Below, piece after piece: positions 1 to 4,591 of a stretch of DNA of 5,247 bases. Position 1 is the first letter of the stretch, and every line of letters begins with the position of its first letter. The stretch covers positions 1 to 5,247 of the forward strand of contig WRML01000189.1 of the NCBI GenBank assembly GCA_009777165.1, read 5' to 3'. Source of the DNA: Kiritimatiellota bacterium (GTDB lineage: Bacteria > Verrucomicrobiota > Kiritimatiellia > RFP12 > UBA1067). The position numbers and the translations under genes are program-made. The notes beneath the pieces are model-generated. The model was not told the DNA's origin, ran no database searches, and saw nothing but the letters and a program-made list of their open reading frames with translations.

Positions 1-39
1 GGCGGCGGTGCGCGGGGGGGGGGGCACCGGCGGCGAGAC

Positions 40-63
40 GCGGCGGCGAGCCGCCGCACTCCA
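40..63. repeat. GC-rich hairpin repeat, copy 1
   Basis: A 7-bp perfect stem GCGGCGG / CCGCCGC with loop CGAG (40-57) is followed by ACTCCA. The identical 24 bp recurs at 308-331, so this is a dispersed REP-like element and not a chance palindrome. Function is unknown; such elements often act at mRNA 3' ends or as transposase-mobilised repeats. Confidence 0.75.
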
Positions 64-92
64 GAGGTTGCGCCTTCTCAACACAGGCGCGA

Positions 93-122
93 GGGCTTTC
101 AGCCTTTTGTGTCAACACGCCC
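93..122 (+). repeat. Solo copy of the MITE terminal inverted repeat
   Basis: This 30-bp stretch, running from GGGCTTTCAGCC to AACACGCCC, matches the right end of the 128-bp element at 2579-2608 except for one base (GTGTCAAC here, GTGTGAAC there). At that base it agrees with the left-end version of the repeat. No partner inverted copy is seen nearby and no TA follows position 122, so it is probably a decayed or truncated insertion. Confidence 0.8.
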
Positions 123-123
123 C

Positions 124-165
124 AGTTTTTAGTTTTTAGTTTCCAGTTTCCAGTTTTTCGTTTTC
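124..165. repeat. Array of six 7-bp tandem repeats (AGTTTTT / AGTTTCC)
   Basis: Six successive heptamers are visible: AGTTTTT, AGTTTTT, AGTTTCC, AGTTTCC, AGTTTTT, CGTTTTC. The units vary in pairs, as if the array grew by local duplication. The AT-rich block stands out sharply from its GC-rich flanks. A second heptamer array of related composition lies at 1144-1171, on the other side of the surface-repeat gene. Function is unknown. Confidence 0.8.
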
Positions 166-280
166 AGAAAACGATTCACGGCTGCTTTGCGGTCTTGACA
201 ATGTTCATGCCGCAGAGGAAATTATTCTGTGACCCTCCGGCGTGCGTGCGGACATACGGGCCCCCCCCTGCAGACGTCCG

Positions 281-300
281 CGCGGGGGCGAGCCCCCGCG
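281..300. repeat. GC-rich hairpin with CGAG loop
   Basis: An 8-bp perfect stem CGCGGGGG (281-288) / CCCCCGCG (293-300) closes a CGAG loop. It sits 7 nt before the hairpin at 308-325, which has the same loop but a different stem. Matching loops on different stems suggest a structural repeat family in which the stems co-vary. Confidence 0.7.
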
Positions 301-307
301 ACGAAAA

Positions 308-331
308 GCGGCGGCGAGCCGCCGCACTCCA
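308..331. repeat. GC-rich hairpin repeat, copy 2
   Basis: This copy is identical over 24 bp to 40-63: stem GCGGCGG / CCGCCGC, loop CGAG, then ACTCCA. It forms a two-hairpin unit with 281-300. No T-run follows on either strand, so it is not a typical intrinsic terminator. Confidence 0.75.
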
Positions 332-520
332 TAAACATAGGGATCCTCCAGAAAGCGGAGAAGGGCTGCCGCTTTCATGTGTTGTGTAGCCGATGCCATT
401 GACTTCTTAGCAATAGTGATTCGTGATGAGTGGAGGGTCACCGAGGAGGGCGGTTCTCCAGGGGATGTTTGGCCCAGGCGTCAAGCACGTAAAAAAAATG
501 CGTAAAAAGAAATATTGTTA

Positions 521-549
521 TTGCCTATTTTGGGTAAGTCAGGTAATAT
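521..549 (+). promoter_or_regulatory. Putative sigma-70-type promoter of the surface-repeat gene
   Basis: A -35-like TTGCCT (521-526; 4 of 6 consensus positions) is separated by exactly 17 nt from a -10-like TAATAT (544-549; 4 of 6). A-rich tracts at 491-498 and 504-511 could act as an UP element. The block is the only strongly AT-rich DNA upstream of the gene at 624. The predicted start near 556 gives a leader of about 68 nt containing an 8-bp hairpin (arms 576-583 and 588-595, loop CCAT). This is inferred from sequence only. Confidence 0.45.
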
Positions 550-613
550 ATTCTCTAATTCTTAATGGTGAATTGTCTTCCCTCCATAGGGAAGATGAAT
601 TCAGTAACAAAGC

Positions 614-618
614 GAGGG
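614..618 (+). promoter_or_regulatory. Ribosome binding site fixing the start at 624
   Basis: GAGGG lies 5 nt before the ATG at 624. The upstream in-frame ATGs at 423, 426 and 499 lack a comparable site, and only the 624 start gives a classical signal peptide at the very N-terminus. Confidence 0.6.
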
Positions 619-623
619 ACAGG

Positions 624-1136
624 ATGAAGAAGGTTTTAGTTGGTTGTATGTTGGCTTTGGTGTTTGCTTTTGGCGCGGGTGCCGCCGAAGAGGTGCGTTG
701 GCCTGTTTGGTTCTCATGGGGGGATGACAGGGATATTGACATCATCGGTCTCCGCATGTCTGCGGGCGGGCGATGCGAGCAGGTCACGGGGATTGACTTA
801 GGACTCATCGGCCGTTCGCGTTACTTTAACGGGATTCAGTTCAACCTGTGCCGTTGCGAGGTCGAGGACGCGCTGGCGGGCTGGCAGATCTCGCTGGGAT
901 ACAACTCCGTGGGCATGGGGCACTCCGTTGGTTTGCAGGTGGGGCTGTGGAATGAGGCGGAGACGACCTTCGACGGGTTCCAGGTGGGGCTTGTCAACCT
1001 GACGAGTTATGCGAGGGGTTTCCAGGTGGGGCTGATCAACCGCGCCGATGACCTGCACGGGTTCCAGGTGGGGCTTGTCAACGTCATCCGTAACAGCACC
1101 GTGCAGTTCTGCCCCATCGTCAACATCGGATTCTGA
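624..1136 (+). CDS. Secreted Gly-x-Gln repeat surface protein (LA_2272-like)
   Basis: 170 residues. Residues 1-21 form a signal peptide: MKK, a hydrophobic core LVGCMLALVFAF, then a small-residue cleavage region near AGA-AEE. The mature part is built of seven repeats with the pattern G-x-Q/D-hydrophobic-x-L, starting near residues 56 (GIDLGLIG), 70 (GIQFNLCR), 86 (GWQISLGY), 103 (GLQVGLWN), 118 (GFQVGLVN), 132 (GFQVGLIN) and 146 (GFQVGLVN), spaced 14-17 residues. The last three are near-identical also in DNA, with a 42-bp period starting at 975, 1017 and 1059. The chain ends in Phe (IVNIGF), as many outer-membrane proteins do. The repeat style resembles the LA_2272 surface repeat family known from Leptospira and from PVC genomes; function is unknown, probably cell envelope. 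The frame stays open upstream to 423, but that extension crosses AT-rich promoter-like DNA and is not favoured. An intermediate ATG at 499 (MRKKKYCYCLFW...) is a weaker alternative. Confidence 0.75.
   Translation: MKKVLVGCMLALVFAFGAGAAEEVRWPVWFSWGDDRDIDIIGLRMSAGGRCEQVTGIDLGLIGRSRYFNGIQFNLCRCEVEDALAGWQISLGYNSVGMGHSVGLQVGLWNEAETTFDGFQVGLVNLTSYARGFQVGLINRADDLHGFQVGLVNVIRNSTVQFCPIVNIGF
975..1082 (+). repeat. 42-bp direct repeats inside the surface-protein gene
   Basis: Units start at 975, 1017 and 1059 (the third is partial), each beginning GGnTTCCAGGTGGGGCT and encoding GFQVGL-hydrophobic-N. The 42-bp period is in frame, so recombination between units would add or remove 14 residues without breaking the gene. 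Confidence 0.8.
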
Positions 1137-1143
1137 AAAAATT

Positions 1144-1171
1144 AAAAGTTAAAAGTTAATCGTTAATCATT
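1144..1171 (+). repeat. Four 7-bp tandem repeats (AAAAGTT / AATCGTT)
   Basis: Heptamers AAAAGTT, AAAAGTT, AATCGTT, AATCATT run from 8 nt after the stop codon at 1136. The same units reappear in inverted orientation at 1197-1212, which creates the long inverted repeat listed separately. Confidence 0.75.
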
Positions 1172-1212
1172 ACTTGGTTGCATGGCTTTGCAATGGTTAA
1201 CGATTAACTTTT
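1151..1212. repeat. AT-rich inverted repeat, possible terminator
   Basis: AAAAGTTAATCGTTAA (1151-1166) is the exact reverse complement of 1197-1212. The stem extends inward through one T-G wobble (1167/1196) to pairs 1168-1171 with 1192-1195, leaving a loop of about 20 nt. Transcribed from the surface-repeat gene, the right arm ends in CTTTT, so it could act as a weak factor-independent terminator, although the stem is unusually AT-rich. It also fills most of the spacer before the DUF1015 gene, where no strong promoter could be recognised. Confidence 0.6.
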
Positions 1213-1236
1213 CATTATTAACAAACGGAGTGGATC

Positions 1237-2481
1237 ATGCAGATTAAACCTTTCGCTGCGTTGCGTCCCACGCCTGAACAGGCGGCGGCGCTCGCGTCCG
1301 TCCCTTACGATGTCGTGGACACCGCCGAGGCGCGCGCGCTTGCCGACGGCAACCCCGACAGCTTCCTCCATATCTCGCGTCCCGAGATTGACCTGCCCGA
1401 CAGCGTTGACATCCACGACGACCGTGTCTACGCACAGGGCGCGAAAGCGTTTGCGGATTTCCAATCGCGGGGGGTCCTGCTGCGTGAGAAGGCCGAGCGT
1501 TTTTACGTCTACCGTCAAATCATGGGGGCGCACTGCCAGACGGGCGTGGTCGCCTGTTGCAGCATTGCCGATTACGCGGACGACATCATCCGCAAGCACG
1601 AGAAGACGCGCAAGGACAAGGAAGACGACCGCACGCGCCACTGTCTCGAACTGAACGCCAACTCCGGTCCCGTGTTCCTCACCTACCGCGACATGGCGAC
1701 GCTGGACGCGCTGGTCGCGAAGGTACAAGAGGGGGTCCCCCTTTACGACTTCACCGCCGTTGACGATATCCGCCACACGGTCTGGCGCGTCGATGGCGAC
1801 GGGGGGGAGTGGGTCGAGGCGTTCCGGCAGGTGCCGCTGGCGTATGTTGCGGACGGTCATCACCGCGCAGCGGCGGCGTTCCGCGCAGGGCAGCAACGCC
1901 GCGCGGAAAACCCGGCCCACACAGGCACGGAAGCGTACAACTGGTTTCTCGCCGTACTGTTCCCCGAATCGCAACTGCGTATCCTGCCGTACAACCGTTG
2001 TGTCGCGGATCTGAACGGGCTTTCGGCGGATGCGTTTCTGAACCATGTGAAAACGATTTTCACGGTTGAGCCTGTGGCAGGCGCCGACCCTGCGGGTCCG
2101 CGCGAGGTGCGTATGTATCTCGCAGGGAAATGGCACCGGCTGGCGTGGGACGTGTTTGAGGCAGACCCTGTCGGGCGGTTGGACGTCAGCGTCCTGCAAG
2201 ACCGCCTGCTGGCGCCTGTGCTGGGCATTGACGACCCGCGCACGAACACGCGCATCTCGTTCGTCGGCGGGATCCGAGGGACAGGCGAGCTGACCAAGCG
2301 CGTGGACAGCGGGCGTGACGCGGTGGCGTTCTCAATGTATCCCGTGACCGTCGCGCAGATGATGGACATCGCTGACGCTGGGCAGATTATGCCGCCCAAA
2401 AGCACATGGTTCGAGCCCAAGCTCCGTTCGGGTCTGCTTGTCCATACGCTCGATTCATCGCGCACGAGACGTCCTTGCTAG
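1237..2481 (+). CDS. DUF1015 family protein (function not established)
   Basis: 414 residues, full length for the family. Typical landmarks in order are: N-terminal MQIKPFAALRP; YDVVDTAEARALADGNPDSF (24-43) followed by the RPEIDLP segment (48-54); FYVYRQ (89-94); HEKTRKDKEDDR (121-132); ADGHHRAAAAF (205-215), the most conserved His-rich motif; an NWFLAVLFPESQL segment (235-247); and C-terminal MPPKSTWFEPKLRSGL (385-400). The start has GGAG 6 nt upstream (1227-1230). The protein is soluble, with no signal peptide. The His-rich and acidic motifs suggest an enzyme, possibly nucleotide- or phosphate-binding, but I cannot name a proven reaction. It appears to be monocistronic. The TAG stop takes its T and A from flanking DNA and its G from the first base of the inserted 128-bp element. 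The last residues (SSRTRRPC) lie beyond the conserved domain. Confidence 0.9.
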   Translation: MQIKPFAALRPTPEQAAALASVPYDVVDTAEARALADGNPDSFLHISRPEIDLPDSVDIHDDRVYAQGAKAFADFQSRGVLLREKAERFYVYRQIMGAHCQTGVVACCSIADYADDIIRKHEKTRKDKEDDRTRHCLELNANSGPVFLTYRDMATLDALVAKVQEGVPLYDFTAVDDIRHTVWRVDGDGGEWVEAFRQVPLAYVADGHHRAAAAFRAGQQRRAENPAHTGTEAYNWFLAVLFPESQLRILPYNRCVADLNGLSADAFLNHVKTIFTVEPVAGADPAGPREVRMYLAGKWHRLAWDVFEADPVGRLDVSVLQDRLLAPVLGIDDPRTNTRISFVGGIRGTGELTKRVDSGRDAVAFSMYPVTVAQMMDIADAGQIMPPKSTWFEPKLRSGLLVHTLDSSRTRRPC

Positions 2482-2608
2482 GGCGTGTTGACACAAAAGG
2501 CTGAAAGCCTTGCGCATAATATGCGCAAGGCTTTCAGCCTTCACGGCTCGCGGGGACGATCGCCCTCCATTTATTGACGGGCTTTCAGCCTTTTGTGTGA
2601 ACACGCCC
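2481..2608. mobile_element. 128-bp MITE-like element with IS630-type ends
   Basis: Terminal inverted repeats of 29 bp (2481-2509 and 2580-2608) begin GGGCGTGTT and differ at one position. The element is flanked on each side by TA (2479-2480 and 2609-2610) inside the context C-TA ... TA-G. IS630-family transposons are known to duplicate TA and to prefer CTAG targets, so a non-autonomous IS630/Tc1-type element is the best reading. It has no coding capacity. Inside is a near-perfect hairpin (2497-2541) and a segment GCGGGGACGATCGCCCTCCA (2550-2569), which ends in CTCCA like the hairpin repeats at 40-63. A lone end copy at 93-122 shows that the family is dispersed. The element contributes one base to the stop codon of each of the two convergent genes. 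Confidence 0.75.
2497..2541. terminator. Long hairpin within the MITE, possible terminator for the - strand gene
   Basis: Arms 2497-2517 and 2521-2541 pair perfectly over 21 bp around a 3-nt loop (AAT). On the minus strand the hairpin is followed by TTTTGTGT, giving a reasonable intrinsic terminator for the URO-D gene about 65 nt after its stop. On the plus strand no T-run follows, so termination of DUF1015 transcripts here would be weaker. The left arm shares GGCTGAAAGCC with the left terminal repeat, so alternative foldings compete with TIR-TIR pairing. Confidence 0.5.
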
Positions 2609-3684
2609 TAGCCGAATGCCTCGCGCGCACCGGAGTGGTCGAAGTCCAGTCTGATGGGGTACTTGCCGTAGGCTTTGATGGTGCTGAGCATGGCGAGATA
2701 GTTCAATGGGTTGACGGACGAGTGGATGCTGTTACTCGATGAGATGATCAGCCCCCCCCCCTCCGCCGCCGCGCGGATCACGCCCAGCGTCTCCTGCACG
2801 ACCTCCTCGGCCGTACCGTTCACGAGCGTCGTCGCGCAGTTCACGTTCCCTTTGAGCGCGATGCGGTCCCCGTACTGCCGCTTCATGACCGCCATGTCCA
2901 TGCCGCCCATGGGGTCAATGGGGTCGAGGCAGTCAATCCCCGCCTCCAGGATCATGTCCAGCAGCGGCATGACGTTCCCGTCGGAGTGCTTGATGAGCGG
3001 CAGCCCGGCGTCACGGAAACCCTTGAAGACTTTCTTGAGCGACGGGAACATCAGCTCGCGGAACGACTCCGGCGCAAGGAAGGAGTTCGTGTCGGAGCAA
3101 TAGTCGTCGCCCGTGAAGACAAAGTCCGCACCGAGCCGCGCCGCCTCCTGCGCGAACTGGATGTTGAGGTCCGCGGACATCTCCGCCAGCTTGCGTACCA
3201 GTTCCGGCTCCAGCATGGACGCGACCAGCAGCTCCTCGAAACCCATCAGGTTGCGCGGGATGGAGAAGACGTCGTTCAGGTGCAGGCAGATGGCGTACTT
3301 GCCCTTGTAGCGCTCGACGAGTTTCTCTAGGCTGGCGAAGCGTCCCGGCGCATACGGGTCGGGCGGCTCGTATTTCAGGAAATCCTCCAGGGTCTCGATC
3401 GCGGGCTTCACGACGGTGGCGTGCTGCTCCGTACCCCGCTCGACCACGATGCCCCACTCGTTCTTGAAACGGTTCGGCGCGACCTGCTCGGTCTTGAAGT
3501 CCGGGTCTGTCAGCATCGCATCCAACCCCATCCGCACCGTGAACTCCTCCAGCGACGCGCCCGGGCAGAGCGCGTGGCGAATCCGCTTGTCGATAATCCA
3601 CTCGAAATGCGGGATTCGGTCCGGCTCGCCGTTCCTCAAAACCGTCATCACGCGCTCGGCGGAAGTCATCTCTTTGGTGCTCAT
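2608..3684 (-). CDS. Uroporphyrinogen decarboxylase-fold family protein (not HemE)
   Basis: 358 residues, cytoplasmic, full length. Family landmarks: N-terminal ERVMTVLRNGEPDRIPHFEW (10-29); GADFVFTGDDYCSD (185-198); FPSLKKVFKGFRDAGLPLIKHSDGN (213-237); LDPIDP (253-258); ALKGNVNC (276-283); NGTAEEV (289-295); ISSSNSIHSSV (314-324) and NYLAM (328-332). The HemE N-terminal substrate motif is not seen, so heme synthesis is unlikely. The relatives are the broad COG0407 group that includes corrinoid:cofactor methyltransferases such as MtaA/CmuA. The MtaA-type His-x-Cys zinc pair reads His-Ser-Asp here (233-235), so methyltransfer is not assured. GGGAG 8 nt before the ATG supports the start. Residues 309-311 (Gly-Gly-Gly) are encoded within a 10-C run (2752-2761 on +). 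Its promoter lies at the 3' end of the ABC ATPase gene. The stop codon is completed by the terminal base of the adjacent MITE. Confidence 0.85.
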   Translation of the reverse strand: MSTKEMTSAERVMTVLRNGEPDRIPHFEWIIDKRIRHALCPGASLEEFTVRMGLDAMLTDPDFKTEQVAPNRFKNEWGIVVERGTEQHATVVKPAIETLEDFLKYEPPDPYAPGRFASLEKLVERYKGKYAICLHLNDVFSIPRNLMGFEELLVASMLEPELVRKLAEMSADLNIQFAQEAARLGADFVFTGDDYCSDTNSFLAPESFRELMFPSLKKVFKGFRDAGLPLIKHSDGNVMPLLDMILEAGIDCLDPIDPMGGMDMAVMKRQYGDRIALKGNVNCATTLVNGTAEEVVQETLGVIRAAAEGGGLIISSSNSIHSSVNPLNYLAMLSTIKAYGKYPIRLDFDHSGAREAFG

Positions 3685-3689
3685 TTTCG

Positions 3690-3731
3690 TTACTCCCTTT
3701 CCTTAATACGCCAACATGGTTTGACCGTCAT
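3690..3731 (-). CDS. Possible leader peptide upstream of the URO-D gene
   Basis: A 13-codon frame (MTVKPCWRIKERE, stop TAA) is preceded by AAGGAG with about 10 nt spacing (3742-3747). It ends 5 nt before the URO-D start, and its last codons AGG GAG contain that gene's ribosome binding site, so translation could be coupled. It lies wholly within the predicted 5' leader. Short frames with a purine-rich upstream tract arise by chance, and no run of regulatory codons (one Cys, one Trp) is seen. This is a low-confidence proposal. Confidence 0.2.
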   Translation of the reverse strand: MTVKPCWRIKERE

Positions 3732-3761
3732 CGTCTAACATCTCCTTTTCCCAAGGTTCGG

Positions 3762-3791
3762 ATTATAGTACGTTTCGGTTACGGAACGCAA
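3762..3791 (-). promoter_or_regulatory. Putative promoter of the URO-D gene
   Basis: On the minus strand a perfect -10 TATAAT (3767-3762) is preceded, after 18 nt, by TTGCGT (3791-3786; 3 of 6 -35 positions). Predicted transcription start is near 3755, giving a leader of about 70 nt. The -35 lies in the last codons of the ABC ATPase gene, so the URO-D gene can be transcribed independently of the transporter as well as by read-through. Confidence 0.5.
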
Positions 3792-4591
3792 TGGTTTTCT
3801 TTTCCGATTGCCGCATCCGCATCTATACTGGGCAGCACGCACATCCCTTGCCCGTCGGGGAGGGGGTGGATGCGGACGGGGCAATGGTACGCCGCCTCGA
3901 GCAGGGGGGGGGTCAGGACTTCCGGGGGAGAGCCGTCCGCCAGCTTGCGCCCCCCCGCCAGCAGCACGACGCGCGGGAAAAACTGGCTCGCGAGCGTCAG
4001 GTCGTGAACCGCCATCACCAGCGTGATCCGCCGCGCTTCGTTGAGTCGGACGAGCAGGGCCGTCAGCGCCGCGCGGTGGCGCAAGTCCAAGTGCGACGTC
4101 GGCTCGTCGAGCAGGATGATCTCCGGGTCTGGCGCGAGCGCCATGGCGAGCGCGAGCCGTTGCCGCTCGCCGCCGCTCATCGCCGGGACGGGGCGCGCGC
4201 GCAGGTGCCACGTCCCCGTGAGCTCCATGGCGCGCCTGACCGCGTCGCGGTCGGCCTCCGCGGGCCCCCCGAAACGCGGCAGGGTCGCGGAACGCCCGAG
4301 CATCACGAAGTCGTAGGCGGGGTAGGGGATGTCTGGGGGGGGGGCCTGCGGCACGACGGACAGGATCCGCGCGCGTTGCCGGGGGGGGAGGCTGGCGACA
4401 GGCGTCCCCTTGATCTCGACCCCCCCCCCTTCGGCAGGCAGGTACCCGGAGATGACCTTCAGCAGGGATGACTTGCCCGCACCGTTGGGGCCGATGAGCG
4501 CGACGCGCTCGCCGCGCCCGATCGCTAGCGAGATGCCGTCCAATACCCGCAGGGGGGGGTAGGAGGCGTGAACGCGCGTGAGTGTGATCAT
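3779..4591 (-). CDS. ABC transporter ATP-binding protein, FecE/BtuD/FhuC type
   Basis: 270 residues, cytoplasmic ATPase of a type II metal-chelate importer (Fe3+-siderophore, heme or cobalamin). All ATPase motifs are present: Walker A GPNGAGKSS (34-42), Q-loop Gln82, signature MSGGERQRL (138-146), Walker B IILLDEP (158-164), D-loop SHLD (166-169) and switch His196 (AVHDLTLA). IPYPAYDFVMLGR (88-100) matches the family's conserved stretch after the Q-loop. The ATG start overlaps the permease stop as ATGA (4591-4588), indicating translational coupling, and no separate promoter is needed. The reading frame remains open far upstream (to 5197), but that is antisense-like noise over the permease and not an N-terminal extension. 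Pro-Pro and Gly-Gly pairs are mostly written as CCC CCC and GGG GGG, producing long homopolymers. The transported substrate cannot be decided from the ATPase alone. Confidence 0.92.
   Translation of the reverse strand: MITLTRVHASYPPLRVLDGISLAIGRGERVALIGPNGAGKSSLLKVISGYLPAEGGGVEIKGTPVASLPPRQRARILSVVPQAPPPDIPYPAYDFVMLGRSATLPRFGGPAEADRDAVRRAMELTGTWHLRARPVPAMSGGERQRLALAMALAPDPEIILLDEPTSHLDLRHRAALTALLVRLNEARRITLVMAVHDLTLASQFFPRVVLLAGGRKLADGSPPEVLTPPLLEAAYHCPVRIHPLPDGQGMCVLPSIDADAAIGKENHCVP

Larger units (their letters stand above)
1..423. other. Intergenic repeat-rich region without a credible gene
   Basis: No convincing coding sequence is seen. Open frames here (for example 195-389 on + and 205-441 on -) consist of low-complexity Arg/Ala/Pro translation of GC-rich repeats and lack a ribosome binding site or family resemblance. 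The stretch contains an 11-G run at 14-24 held between CGGTGC (6-11) and GCACCG (24-29), a GC hairpin at 40-57, a mobile-element end at 93-122, a 7-bp repeat array at 124-165, an 8-C run at 261-268, paired hairpins at 281-325, and a further hairpin with arms GAAAGCGG (351-358) and CCGCTTTC (369-376). It looks like a landing zone for small repeat elements. Confidence 0.7.

Noticed and set aside
124..165. CRISPR array
   Set aside because: The repeats are contiguous 7-mers without spacers, and no cas genes are present.
195..441. Small open frames on both strands in the left intergenic region
   Set aside because: They translate GC hairpin repeats, with no ribosome binding site or recognisable domain.
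1204..2199. 331-residue open frame on the minus strand opposite the DUF1015 gene
   Set aside because: Its translation is Arg/Val-rich with no family motifs and it mirrors the codon bias of the well-recognised DUF1015 gene on the plus strand.
2488..2522. Possible promoter in the MITE (perfect TTGACA at 2488-2493, TAATAT at 2517-2522)
   Set aside because: The spacing is 23 nt, too long for a sigma-70 promoter, and the -10-like sequence lies in the loop and top of a long hairpin.
2608..3684. Annotation as HemE uroporphyrinogen decarboxylase
   Set aside because: The HemE N-terminal substrate-binding motif is absent, and the conserved blocks fit the wider COG0407 family instead.
3791..4471. 226-residue open frame on the plus strand opposite the ABC ATPase
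   Set aside because: Low-complexity Arg/Gln/Gly translation; the minus strand carries all ABC motifs in the same interval.
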